Source: Lutjanus erythropterus (taxonomy: Eukaryota; Chordata; Actinopteri; Lutjaniformes; Lutjanidae). From it: 64,000 nt of DNA. This document shows, piece after piece, positions 23,791-36,050 of the stretch; position 1 is the stretch's first letter, and every line of letters begins with the position of its first letter. The stretch is from assembly GCA_020091685.1 (NCBI GenBank), contig CM034607.1:2781439-2845438 (forward strand), written 5' to 3'. The notes under the pieces were generated by a model. The model ran no database searches. It had not been told where the DNA came from and saw only the letters and a program-made list of their open reading frames with translations. The position numbers and the translations under genes are program-made.

Positions 23791-26093
23791 TAATTTCTTT
23801 CCAACTTAAAACTGTTAAAGTCTGTTCAGGTTGAATGTAAAGCATTTTTTCTTTACCTTAGTACAAAAGTTGTATAGTTGCAGTTGTATAGGCAGACGGA
23901 CTGTCCTTCCAAGAAAACATTAATTGTTTCGTCAAATGGTCAACTGTTGAGGACCTTTACAATATTGGTGGATGATTCAAAATTCATACAATGAATGTGA
24001 GACAAAAAGGTGAGTGAAGACAGAATAAAGTAAAGAAAACAATGCATTGTAAAAAATATTAATAAAACAGCTGGTTGAAACTAAGGTCCTGCCTCTCACT
24101 GGGCAGATAGGCAATCATACTTGGGGATACTAGGGTGGCATTTGGAGTGGCAAATCAGATTTCAGGGGTGGCCACTCTGTATTTCTCCTGTAGTCATCCA
24201 CACCACCTCTACACCCTCTCATTAGTTTTCATCAACATATTTTACGAGCATTTTGAAGTACTGCATTACAAAACTCCTGTTTTTTGTTCTTTTTTTTCAA
24301 GAGTTAATGCACGTAATGAGAGATGGAAAAAACTTTTTTCTGAATAAGATTTAACTCACATGACTGATCAGATGTTTCCTCACAGCTCTCGTGTCTTCTA
24401 TAACACATCCATGATGTCTCCACACAGATGTGATGGAACCTTCCTCACATTAGTACATGAAACTAACACAAACGTCAGATTTCCATTGGGTTTTCCATAT
24501 TGTTTTTCACAGTTCCAGGTTCTACTGGCGCTCTTGTATTCGTGTCATCTTGTTGCGCCTTCTTCTTCTGCAATGATATAATTGTTTCCTGACTGGAGAA
24601 CTGGCGCCACCTAATGCTTATCTTGATGAACCAAATCTAACTAATCATTTAACAATCATGAATGGAAACAAGCATTAATTTGCATTTTCTGTTGCCGATG
24701 CACTCAAAAATTCAGTTAAAATTTGCAACACATGAACGAAAGCATGGCTATTGAGAAACTCTGCATCTGGCTTTGTGGCGTGGCCACCACAGCTGCTTGT
24801 GCCAGGCTGATGGCGAGCGTTAGCATTACAGGAAACATGGAGAGATTTTGAGACCCAGGCTCAGATGAGGAGTTGGTGGTGAACCAAAACTGGCAACCTC
24901 AGGCATATCACATCACATGTATACCATCTTTCATGTTGTTTGTTAGCATGTTAGCTTGTAATTGGCACTGGCTGACACAGCTAATGCTAACTCTCACTCT
25001 GCACCGCAGGTTTCAGCTTTCTTTGACATAAAGCACATTAGACAGGGAGCTTGCCTGGGGTATGTCTGAACCTCAGATTTTAGAGAAGTGCACTAACATC
25101 TCCTCCTTCAGTAGGGAAACATGAAAACACTTCTCTTATGACAGACTTTGCACAGATTTAAGTCAGTATGGTCGAGGTCAGACATTTTAGGGGACATAAA
25201 CATGAGAAAAACACATTTTGAGCAGAAAGGCTCTTTAAGTGAACTGTTGTGGAAGTTGCATCAACTGTAAAAATATTTTTTTAACAATTCTTATATGGGT
25301 GATCTACATTGAATAATAAATTAGCATTAACACAATTCACATTTTGTCAAATGTAAAAGTTCCTTGTAGTACCTTTAACTAAGTCTTACATGCGGATACT
25401 ACACAACACTGACACTGGGAGTCCCCAAAACAAACCTTTGAAAAGTCCCTCATGACAGTTTTAAAGTGCAGCTCAATGTTTCATTCATGAACACAGTCCA
25501 TTAAAGCATGAACTTCAAAAAGAATTCCCTTCACATACACTAGAACACAGTATGAACGCACATACAGTAAAAAGATCCAGGCCAGTAGCCATGTTTGATT
25601 ATCTAAGCCAGGCTAATGAACCTGTTGGTTGACCTAGCTTCAGTGTTTAAATCTCTTGAGTTTAATAAGTCTGGAGGGATACCTTGGACTGAGGGTGTGA
25701 GGAGAGTGCAGCACGCACCAGTGACTGAACCACTAAGATTCCCTCAGTGATGCTGCTCATTCAGTCCCCATGCACAGTACTCTGCTGCTCCTACACAAGA
25801 CACACAAATACACCATGACTGTTAAATAACATCTAAACTTTGAGTTAGATTTAGTCTTTTAGAGGTAGCAAAATAATAAATACCTGGCAGTTGTAAAGAA
25901 TTTTCTTCTGGTCCAAAGTGTTGAACAGACAGATGATGTGATGTGAGTTTTTTTATAAAATGTATATATCCACTTTCGAGGTAGATGTATTTTAAACATA
26001 GGATAGCCAGCCTCCGGTCTTGATGCTAAGCTAGGCTAACCAGGTCCTGAATCCAGTCACTACTACTTACCTGACAGAAAACAATGCTGTGAC
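23791..26093. other. Intergenic DNA, no gene recognised
   Basis: No tandem array or paired terminal repeat is seen. GAGCAGAAAGGCTCTTTAAG at 25219-25238 resembles a lone TTAA-type terminus. Short frames at 24135-24581 have no visible domain. Confidence 0.45.
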
Positions 26094-26785
26094 AAAGTAC
26101 TGAAAATCTGTACTCAAGTACAAATACTGTTACATTGCTAAAATATTACTCAATCACATGTAAAAGTACTGGTGTTAGAAATATACTTAAGTAAAAGTAC
26201 AAAGTATTTGTCTCAAAAACTACTCAAAGTATTAGTTACTTTTAACTTTTGATTTCACAGTCACCTCTGCAAGCTAGAGTTGCAAATTTTGTGCGTTTTC
26301 CTGAACCAATAGTTAAAAACACTAACAATCAGTTAATCATTAATAATTTATAAGACACAAAACATGATTTTTCCTCATTTTAATTTTTTTTCTTTTTTTT
26401 TCCTTTTAAGTCTAAGTTTGATTTTCTTTATTCAACAAAGGTCCAATTACAGCCATGATTATTAATTATATTTCCCAGAATACATTTTAATTGATTTTTA
26501 ATTGGTAAATGTGTGTTGGCACAGTGTTTGCTTTAGTTTGTCATTGGCCTGTTTGTGATCCAATCACCTGACAGGCTACTAAAATGCAGTTAAAATGTTT
26601 GGATATTAATTCAAATTGTACTCAGTACTTAACTATGATTTTAAAAGTAACTAAGTAGATTTCATCTTGTAAAGCATACTTAAGTACAAGTAAAAGTACA
26701 GACTTGAAAATCTACTTATAAAAGTGTGAGTATCCCAAAAAACTACTTAATTACAGTAACTTGAGTATTTGTAAGTAGTTTCTTC
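26094..26785. mobile_element. Teleost repeat rich in AAGTAC/TACTTAAGTA with inverted ends
   Basis: The left part (26094-26235) is built of GTACTCAAGTACAAATACTG, TACTTAAGTAAAAGTAC and ACTACTCAAAGTA. The right part (26680-26785) carries CATACTTAAGTACAAG, AAAACTACTTAATTACAG and TTGAGTATTTGTAAGTAG, largely complementary to the left. The arrangement suits a nonautonomous DNA element with long inverted ends. Exact termini and target duplication are not resolved. Confidence 0.55.
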
Positions 26786-27712
26786 CAATCAAAATTGGAC
26801 TGTATGTGAAGCAAAGATGCAAATTTGTACATGTGAGTGTATTATACAGCTCTGCCACTAGTACGACAAAAAGTCACTTACAAGGGAACTTTTGGGAGAA
26901 CGTCTCATTTCAGGAGAACAGCTCTCCACCCATTCGTTGGTATTGACAGACCCATTCCTTTCACTAAATGAAGTGGACCTAAACTGCCAGTCTCAAATAT
27001 TACAGTGACCGACCACATAGTGAGACTCCTTCAGGCAATCTATCACTGGTCCAATGAGTTATCTTCTGAAATGTTACAGAGTGAGACAGGTTGACCTAGA
27101 AAGAGAAAGACCAAAGTAAACTATTGAAAAATACAACCTCCTTCTGTATGTTTGGGCTGAATCCAAGGAGAGGTCAACGTTAAGATTTGGCTTTGTTGCA
27201 TTCGGGATATGGCTACTTGAAAATCAGGCATGTTCCATGTAGTAGTTTTCTAAGGGCATACAAGATCAAATACTTCAAGCACAGGTACAAAGCATTATGG
27301 GGGTTTGAACTCATCTCAGGGGAGCGTGGCTGATTTGAAATGATAAATATATCAAAAGTTAGAGGTGTGAGCCGAGCAGCGAGAAGAAGAAGAAAGCTCG
27401 AACAGGAGTGTAAGTTTCGGGTCAGAGCCCAAGACCTTTGAAATGCAACCTTAGACAGAAAGTTCAGAACAGACAGACAGTTTCTACAAAATCTTGGATT
27501 TTGTACCCTGTGGTTAAGGTCAGGCAAGGAAAACATCTGGCTAGGGTTGGGAAACATTGCATTATTGGCCTGTCTGAACATATCTATACCTTACTTTCTG
27601 TATTGCTAAAAATCCAGAGATCTGCAAGGGCCCAACACCCGCTTCTATTTACATGAAATGGTTCAGTCCTGCCTTTAAACAAGGTGCCCACTGTGTTTGC
27701 CACTGGTCTGAT
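26786..27712. other. No gene recognised
   Basis: The minus frame 27213-27581 (122 codons) is the longest here but has no domain, signal peptide or conserved motif that I recognise, and it overlaps a plus frame. I regard both as chance. Confidence 0.4.
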
Positions 27713-27855
27713 TTGGTTGGACTTGTTTGGTTTGATTTTATTTGATTTGATAAGCTTTGATTTAGTTTGGTTTGGTTTAATTTGGTTTGATTTGATTTGG
27801 TTTGGTTTGATTTGGTTTGATAAGCTTTGATTTAGTTTGGTTTAGTTTTGGAGTA
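27713..27855 (+). repeat. TTTGGTTTGATTTG-type simple repeat with 70-bp duplication
   Basis: Words TTTGGTTT and TTTGATTT alternate. GATAAGCTTTGATTTAGTTT occurs twice about 70 bp apart (near 27749 and 27819), showing a secondary duplication within the simple repeat. Confidence 0.85.
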
Positions 27856-28002
27856 TTGGAGCAGCATCATGTCTCATATTTGAGGTAAGTCAGGTTTCCC
27901 AAAACAGAAGAAGGGAAATAAAGAAAGGAGAAAGAGAAGAAAGGGGACAGTATGTCTTCAAAAAGAAAGTTGGATTTTATCATTGTTACGATGATGATTA
28001 TT

Positions 28003-28313
28003 GTGGGATCCCGAAAGAAGAGATGACACAGGTGTCACCGAAAACAATGTTTAATACGAGCTCGGGTTCTTCCACATCATACAGCATGCTGAGTAAGAAG
28101 GAATGAACCAAGAACACTCCAACAGTTACAGCTTATATAGGGTTGTCTGACTATACATAACCGGTTTATTTTTGGACCATGTAAATATGCCAACGATGGA
28201 CAGAGTCTTGTCCACCAGACTTTCTGGCACCCTGCCAGCCATATATCTGTTACCATACACGTCATGTAGGAGCATAAAACATACCACACCGGTCACAGAA
28301 ATACATCCTAACA
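28003..28313 (-). mobile_element. Solo retrotransposon LTR, 311 bp
   Basis: On the minus strand the segment begins TGTTAGGATG and ends GGGATCCCACA. It contains in order a TATATAAG box (near 28136-28143), a transcribed part and a TATTAAA polyadenylation signal (near 28050) about 50 bp before the end. The flanking 5-mers ATTAT (27998-28002) and ATCAT (28314-28318) differ at one base and look like a target duplication. No polypurine tract or internal coding region adjoins it, so recombination between two LTRs probably left it alone. Minus frames at 28077-28314 lie inside it. Confidence 0.75.
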
Positions 28314-30419
28314 ATCATGTTACTCTAACATAAGTTACTTCACATTTTCACAGAAAATTCTGAGTGTTTACATTTCATTCCTCTTTTAGCTGCAATTTAA
28401 TCAATGCAGGTAAACTTTTATCAAACTATCGATGCTAAATCAGTTGCTCCTGGTTTCGGGTGCCACAGATACAGATTCAGCTTCAGGCTCAGCAGTCCTG
28501 TCTCCCTCTTCCCCAAATGAACCTGTCCTCCTCTCAGCTGAAGAAGGTGAGCAGCGTCGTGTTCAATCACGTCAGTTGGCATAATTGCAGGGGGTTTCTT
28601 TTTTATTATCATGAAAAAAAAATCATTTCAGTGACAAGAATTCAAACTTAATTTAATTATTTTTCCACATAATGATTATTATTTGAAACAAAAATAGCCC
28701 ACGAGTCTGAGTGACAGCCAATTTTAAAATAATAATATAATAATACCTCCATACAGACTGAAACATGGTAATCTACTCGACATCTATTGGTGGTGATACA
28801 CAATCTTTTTTAAGTTATTCATTAATGTAAAATTATCTTTTTTTCCATTTAAAAATTTTACATTAAAATTACATTTAGACTGTAAAAGATGGCCTTTTGC
28901 ACATTTCTTATAGAGGGTATCAAACCAGTCTTGTAACAAATACTGAATTCAATTGTATGCAGAATGTTTCATGCATCATGTTATATTTTAACAACCCACT
29001 CTCAGTGAATATTATACATTAAGTACTGACCACAAAATTGTCAGCAAGGGTTGAGCTATGTGAAGCTTTGAATAGGTTGATTGGGTTCTGAAAGCTTGGT
29101 TAAAGTAATAGCACAGGGTTGGCGAGGCCTTTGGTGGTGGGGCCCAATGTGACATCCTGCACCTCTGGCAGGAATATATTTAGGATCACTATTAAGATGC
29201 AATAGCTTAATGCTCTATCTTGCAAAAAAAGTGTGAGTGGAAGTATTTCAAACTTTCATGAACTGTTATTGTTCCAGAAAACACAGAACAGGCTGGAAAG
29301 TGAGTTTTAAAAGCCAGAATCTCGACAGTCGTCCAAGTGATCATTCATACTCTGTCAACTCCAAATGATATATAATGGTTTTCTTGCTGTATGGGACATG
29401 ATAACTGTTTGTAAAAATGATGTCAAGAAGGAGGCTGATATCAGTACAGAGCTGGAGTCAGCTGAACAGCCAGCCTGGCTCTGTCCAAGGTTTAATGGGC
29501 CTAAGAGTATATTAACATGTCTACAGTCCACAGATTAACAGCACATCTTATTAGCATAGACTGATTTTACAAGTCATCTCATTGTTTTTTATCCCCTCTC
29601 ATCTGAAAAACAATACACAACATTTTAACCTACTACAAAGAGACAAAATAAGTGCAAAACAATATGCAAATTTTAAATGCTTCATGAAAAGTATTCTGCA
29701 GATATAAATCTTAATTTGCAGAATATCTTCCATTGTCTTCTATTTTGGGGGGGACTCATAAAATTTGATGAAACCCACCTGTGGATCCTGAAAAAGTCTC
29801 CGGGAATGTAAATGGTTTAATTAACAACTGGCACAGTTGAGTTTAAGAGTTCGTGAAGATGAAGATTTGACAATGGTCAATGGTAAACTCTAATTTTATT
29901 AAATGTATAACTGCTGATGACATTGCATAATGAGTGTGTAATGAGACATAGCCAGGAATCAGGTTTCCCAACATTTATCTGGGCCTTGATTTTGACGGGA
30001 AATACACAAAGCAAAGACAGCATACAACAGCCTGGTCACTTAGTTGTAATGTGACTACTAGGCGGGATTTGGTGGTGAAATTAAAATGACGACAACACCA
30101 AAGGATACTTTGGTTGATATGGACAGGTTTCTACAGATAATTACTATTTTATGATATTATTTTATTATATAACTTGTAGAACAGAAGGGTCAGTTACACA
30201 GAATGTAAGTGAAAGATGTTAAATCAGATCAGTAATGTTAATCAGTACAGTAGCCTTAAATACCTTTTCAAAAAATCCTGCATACCTGATCCAAAATGTC
30301 AACCTCAAATCCACATTTGAGCCTGGATTCCAGTCGTTTTTGTAAATTGCAGCGATCTATTCTTTAGCTTTTGGCAGTCTTGCTCAGATTTCTTGTTGAA
30401 TCTATTTGGAAAGTCAATC
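28314..30419. other. AT-rich intergenic DNA, no gene recognised
   Basis: No arrays or terminal repeats are clear. Near 28460-28545 a short plus frame ends at a possible donor (CTGAAGAAGGTGAGC), overlapped by a minus frame; coding is unsupported. Confidence 0.45.
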
Positions 30420-31400
30420 ACAGCACAGCTCTTTCTCATTTTAGATGTGTTTTTTTTTATGTGTGTGTGTTTTCATGGCATTCAAGCTGAATAACCCTGC
30501 CACAAATAGCAATGACAAACTGGGAATTGCGTGCTGGAACTATTCCTTGGCAAACACCGGCTTGGTGCAATAACTGTATAAAACATGGTAATAGTTTTGA
30601 TAGGAAAAGGCAAGTAAAGTTGTCAGTAGGTTGTTGTCAATACAGAAAACACTTCCATGTGTTGTTGTAGAGGGCGTGGACACACAAGATATTGTCCTTT
30701 AATTTGGAGGAATTGTTACAATCAGCATGTCTGTACAAAGCCTGTTATTGGAATATATTTAGGCGGAATTTTTTAACCAGTCTGTGTTACATTTCCAACT
30801 TTTTATCAAAGCAAATGCCTTCACTATTTGTTTTCCTTTTGGCGAATTCTTTATCTTCCAGCACTCAACATGCACAGCTGTTTACTTTATGCCATTGCCA
30901 TGATGGCTGTTTGGAATAAGCAATAAAAAATGGAGCTGGAAGGTAAAAAAGCAATATCCCCGCAAATTGTTCCACTGGTGCACATGTGGTATTAAGTTAG
31001 CGAGTCCTTTATGTCACAGCGTGCTATGAAGATATGTAAAAGTTCAAATAGCGATCAGTTCAATTGGCCCTGGGAGCTAAGTGCTGCGCTCTGCTCTCTC
31101 TGCTGGTGTGCTGCTGGTAATTGATCTGGCAGCACTACTAACCATCTGGGCTCGAGTCTCTTCAAACACAGTGGAAAAGACTTCGCCCGCACTCACTCAG
31201 ATCTGTTTGGACGGACTGGATGGATCTGCACGGCCACTGGGCACAGAACCAGGCTGAAGGCTGCATTTCTCACAAGTGCCCTGACGGCCTCGGTAAACAC
31301 TGTACTAACTAAAGAACCAACTCGGTTATATACAGCTGCCTCCAGGAGACAGTCTGGTACCTCTGCTGCAGGCAAAAGCATGAGAGATTTGTGTATTTGT
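30420..31400. promoter_or_regulatory. Candidate conserved noncoding elements (two adjacent islands)
   Basis: The islands at 30470-30560 and 30760-31340 are complex and repeat-free. They carry TTGGCAAACACCGGCTTGG (NFI-like half sites), TATGCCATTGCCATGATGGC, CAATAGCGATCAG-like words and CTGGTAATTGATCTGGCAG. Frames at 30692-30919 and 31193-31381 are on opposite strands without family resemblance. Regulatory function is inferred from composition. Confidence 0.38.
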
Positions 31401-32363
31401 GTTATTTTCTGTGCTCTTTTTATTGGTTTAAAGTTGGCAGGTCTCAGCTGGAAAAAACGTAACTGTAATCAGAATCCAGTGACATGTTTGGAGCTGTCAT
31501 GTTGCCACAGAGCCAACTTTTAGAGTATTCAATTCTTGACAAGTACCAAAATGTAAATGTAAATAGTTTTTATTTAGTTCTGAATATTTTAAGTAAGATA
31601 TGCACCTGAAATTGGAACCATGGAGTTAATTTTTACAAGATTTGACTCACTGATTCTTCATCTGACTGAGGTTTGTGACAGAATCTACGGCCCCGACCAT
31701 GGCTCTGAAATACCAGTAGTCCCCACCTTCCTGTTACTTTCATCTTTGATTTTTAATATTCTCTAAACTATTGGTTTACTTTGGTTCAGTGTATAATAAA
31801 ATTAATGAATCCTCAACTTTTAAATCAGTATGATCCATTTATACCCTGTACAAAGAAAAAATGGATTCAAAATACAATGAATCTAAAAAATTATGCTTAA
31901 AAAAGTTGGTTGAAATGATCATTTTTATTCAATAACCTGTGAAAACTTTGAAAGTTTTTTTTTTTTTTAAATGTGAATATAAGCGACATTTAAATAAGTC
32001 AGTATAAGCCATTTTATCATGTTTTTACTTTTTGTGTTTCAGTAGTGACAAATTTTGGGACGGGAGAAAGATTCTGAAATTACAAACTGTACAGTTACTA
32101 GATATATGTACCTTACATGTCATACAATTTACATACATACAAATTTCTGGGGAGAAGACATTCATATTTTAAGGTGTTTACTTCTCTAACTTTGAATCAA
32201 TTCTGCAGAATGGCCCATATATAAAATTTACTATGGCTAAGGTTTGGCTAGCTATATTTATGGGGATCAGGTCAAGGTCAAGTCAGATGCTCAACGTGCT
32301 CATCCACCACACTAAGTCTCAGATGCAGCTGGACTGACACTGGAGTTAGTAGAGACAAGGAAT
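31401..32363. other. AT-rich intergenic DNA, no gene recognised
   Basis: Contains a T12 tract near 31958 and nothing else I can classify. Confidence 0.5.
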
Positions 32364-32371
32364 ATAGTTCC
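32364..32371 (+). repeat. Left target-site duplication ATAGTTCC
   Basis: This 8-mer is identical to 34792-34799 and directly abuts the element's CAGAGGTGG end. Confidence 0.85.
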
Positions 32372-34791
32372 CAGAGGTGGTAAAGGTACTGTAGTCTAGT
32401 GGAAGGACAGATACTTGTGAAAAAAGACTTTAGTAAAAGTAGATGTAACCCCCTGGTTTATTTTGTTCACTACTGGCTATTTCCTTTTTATTAGTATAGC
32501 CATAGAACGGGTAATACTGTGTTAAAAGTCTATTTGCATCAAGAGTCTTGTAATTTACTACGACCATGATTTCACCATAAGAAGTTTGTTTGCACGTGGT
32601 CAGGTGTTAAAACTTAACTTGTTAATTTGCATCCTATACTGCTGTTTGTTTGAGGCTACTTTTAATTAGTCAGTCAGGAGGCAATGTCAAGCTCCTTGGT
32701 TTCTGATTGGTTAGGGGGCGGGATAAGAGTGTGTGAGAGCAGATAGTTTTTGCTTTCACCACCTGGCCGTCTTCCAGATAGTGGACAGGAGGGAGCTCCC
32801 AACACTCATCCCGCCATGAACGGCGTTGCTGTCCATAAACTTTAATAAGAGTCATATTGAAGTTATGAGACACTGTGAGTTGCTGTCCCTGCTTTTGTGA
32901 GATAAATGCAGTGTATTTAGATTATCAGAGTGTAGTGCGAGACTGCAGCTAATGTGAAGCTAACAGCTACACTAACATTGAGCTAGCATGTATCGGCTTA
33001 GGACTTACTGGCTTCGGTTCTAACCATCAGCCAGCACCCTGGTGGATATCAGCCTGATGACGGACATGAGGAAACCAGACAGCCCACTGGGTGACCAGGT
33101 AAAACCCAGCTGCACCTCTGGTGACGGGGGAGGAGAAACTTTTTTCACCGTTACTGAGAACTGGTGTGAGGAGCCGCTTCCTTCACTGGAGTAAGGACCG
33201 ATGTGAATTGAGTGAGTAGCCACTTTATGGAGGCTTGAGCACGAGGTAAACAGGACCCAGAAGGGTGAGTAACCTGCTTTAACTTCAGCTGCCATCATCT
33301 TATCAGTGGCTCAGTGCACACCGTCAACAATCAGGCCTTCAACAGGGTTAAAGTAAAGTACTTTTGCCGGCAATTTCCATAAATATTGTATGTGTAATTT
33401 TGAATGGTTTAATATTGTTGAGTAACAGTTGAGTGTTGTTTAAAGTGCCTTTCATGAACATTTGTGATATTGATTAACGTAAGCTTAAATGACATTTCAA
33501 GTGCTTTAAGCATATCTGCTAGTATACAGTAAAAAATACAACTTGTGTATTTGGTTATTGGGTATTTTCCTGAAAGGTGAAGTGTTCTATTTTATTTGTA
33601 TATTTGTTTAGATCTGCTTTGGGTTTACTAAATCCTTTACTTTTGATATTAGTGTGTTCTGGTTATTAATTTGCATTATTTAGATATTTAAAGTTACTGG
33701 GTTTACTTCAAATTAATTTAAAGGTATTTCTAGTATATATTACAGGTGCTAATAGAGGGTTTAAAGTGCTCAAAGTGAGTCTAAAGGTACTCTTTGCAAG
33801 GTTAAAAGTACTAATGAGGAGATTAAAGGTAGGCAGCATGTGTTAAAAGTACATCATAACTGAGATCATGTAACTGTTTGAGGCTGTATTCTTTGACAAA
33901 GTAGACGGACACACACTCAGTACACATCAGAAGCATAACGCAGTAAAAGTAGTCTGACACACTGGATGCACATATCACAGCATCCACTGTCTGCGTTTTC
34001 AGAGTCCCCAGCCAACAAGAACAACCTCCGAGCTGCAACCGACACGCTGAAAACAGTAAATTAGCGCTTGGCATGCTAATGGTACAAAAGTAAACAAGTT
34101 AACTGCTGTTACCTTTTCTTTTGAAATGATGACATGACCAGGGCTCGCATCCTGATGTTCCACCTAAACAAGTTCCCCCCTCAATACTATTTTACAACAG
34201 CACTGTCGTTGCATCCTGGGCTTAGCGCCACCCAAAACCTTTCTCCAGTGTGCTTTGGAGAGAGGTCCGGTTGTGCGAGACTACAGTACAAGTGAAAAAG
34301 TACAGGCTCTGAAATGTCGTCCTCTGAAGGACATTTCTATAACTGATTCAGTGCAGCATGACTGAACCTCACCTTTTCTCCATGGTCAAGTCTCCCTCTC
34401 TCTGTTTCGTATTGTTTCACAGGATTCTGACAAATATATTTTGCTACATCACATTTGTGTTGTTACACCTTTTACATTGTTTTCGTCTTGTTCCTTATTA
34501 CAGCTTTTAGTTGATTTCGTCTCATATTGTTGCATGTTTTTTGCTGTTTATGTCTCGTTATGTCTTGTTGCATTTTTTTTTTGTTACATCTTTGTCTCTT
34601 GTTACATCTTTTTGTGTTGTTTTTGTCTTTCATTAAAACTAAAGTAACAAACCTGTTTTGAAAATGCAGAGAATAGAAAGTCCAGATATTTCTGTTAAAA
34701 TGTAGGGAGTAAAAGTAAAAATGTTGTCAGAAAAAGACTCAGAGTACAGATACCTGAAAAAGTATTTGTACTTAGTTACTTACCATCTCTG
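32372..34791. mobile_element. Nonautonomous hAT-type DNA transposon, 2.42 kb
   Basis: The element starts CAGAGGTGG and ends CCATCTCTG (reverse complement CAGAGATGG), flanked by perfect 8-bp direct repeats ATAGTTCC. An 8-bp duplication and CAG-type ends are hallmarks of the hAT superfamily. The subterminal regions on both sides hold AGTAAAAGTA words. Inside are a GC-richer block (32690-33310) and a T-rich degenerate tandem region (34440-34640). The longest internal frames (minus 33020-33298, 92 codons; minus 33823-34074) show no transposase motifs, so it needed a transposase from elsewhere. Confidence 0.85.
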
Positions 34792-34799
34792 ATAGTTCC
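34792..34799 (+). repeat. Right target-site duplication ATAGTTCC
   Basis: Identical to 32364-32371; together they define the insertion exactly. Confidence 0.85.
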
Positions 34800-34969
34800 A
34801 GATATGGAGAAAATGGGTGCAAAATCCAGCATAGAAAATGATACATATATAGATAAAAAAAACACCATACAAAATGATAAAGTAAAGGTTCAAGAAGAAA
34901 CATAATCAGTGTGTCTGGGTAAATATTTAACCAGACTGCATCATATCTGTCAAGTGTGATCAAATCTGT

Positions 34970-35480
34970 CTTCAGTATAATTATCAGTCACAGGTAACAG
35001 CTCTGGTGTAACATTTACAAGAGCTCCCCCACTTAGAGTATGTGCTGTGGTAAAGATGCACCCAGCAAACAGCCAGAGGCTATCAGCTGGGAGAGTGTCC
35101 TTGGTTCTACATGTCTGCTCGTGTTTGGGCGGCAGTGCGGGCTGGAAATGGCAGCAGGGAAGTGGAGGCTGTCTGCTCAATGAGAGCGACTGTCTGCTCG
35201 CATCTGCAGTGGGCACACACACTCTGCAGAGGCCTGGTTAAGGGAGGCCGGCCTGCCAGAATGAAAGGTAATCTCACATATCACTTTCAATAGCCCCGGC
35301 AGTGGGTGGATGTAGAGGCGCTGTATCCAGCCTTCTCACTGGATTAGGACTGTGTTGTCCTCAGAGGAGAAGTGACAGAGGAGAAGTCAATCTCCAGGGG
35401 AAGCTCACTCTGTGTGCCTGTCCCCATCTGTCTGTGGCACTGACTGTTGTCCACTGCTGGTCCACAATTTTTACTCACAA
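34970..35480. promoter_or_regulatory. Candidate conserved noncoding or exon-like island
   Basis: This GC-richer, complex sequence holds CACCCAGCAAACAGCCAGAG, GGAGGCCGGCCTGCCAGAAT and repeated GTCTGCTC. Short frames occur on both strands over the same interval (34950-35487), none with a domain that I recognise. It may be regulatory; coding cannot be excluded. Confidence 0.3.
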
Positions 35481-35520
35481 TCCATGATAGTAAATATCAC
35501 GTAAATGTCTGTCTGATTTG

Positions 35521-35560
35521 TCACATTTGTAAGGAAATCTATAGTTTCTTACAAATGTGA
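35521..35560 (+). other. Near-perfect short hairpin
   Basis: The arms TCACATTTGTAAGGAAA and TTTCTTACAAATGTGA pair completely except for one bulged G, around the loop TCTATAG. It is too short for a typical microRNA precursor. It could be a remnant of a palindromic element. Confidence 0.7.
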
Positions 35561-36050
35561 TTTTATTTTCTTAGCTCTGCCCATTTTTGTTAGGGTAACT
35601 GTACTCACCAAAGTAAATGCCGGGATCTGGAAACAGTGATGTTGCTATAAAACAAGTCAATTCTCCACATTCACACAGCAGTGTTTTTCCTCTGTTATCA
35701 GGCTCAGGGTGGGAAGCTCAAAGATTCTTATCAAAAGGATAATGTTGTCCTGCTGTGTTACAGATCATACAAACATAGGAGTCTGGCAAAAAAATTATAA
35801 TTCCACTGTGGCCCGATTGATCAGCAACTGAAAAGAGAATAAATAGTGAAAATCTGGAGGGACATATTCTAAAGTCAAACAACATATTTGATAACCCATT
35901 AGCTACCAAATAACAGTGTTCAACCACTTCCAAGCTAACATTACTGGCTGATAGTATTTCACAATAAAATAGGAAAGGAGTAAGTAGTGTCTGAAATATC
36001 AACACATCTTGTACATGTTTATTTGAGCCTGGATGTAAGACACACTGGAT

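Noticed and set aside
27213..27581. 122-codon minus frame
   Set aside because: No recognisable domain or signal peptide, an overlapping opposite-strand frame, and no splice context.
28460..28545. Short frame (MPQIQIQLQA...) ending at CTGAAGAAGGTGAGC, possible exon
   Set aside because: The upstream frame and start context are weak, an opposite-strand frame covers the same bases, and no acceptor or second exon is visible.
35521..35560. microRNA precursor
   Set aside because: The hairpin is only 40 nt with a 7-nt loop, and the flanks do not extend the stem.
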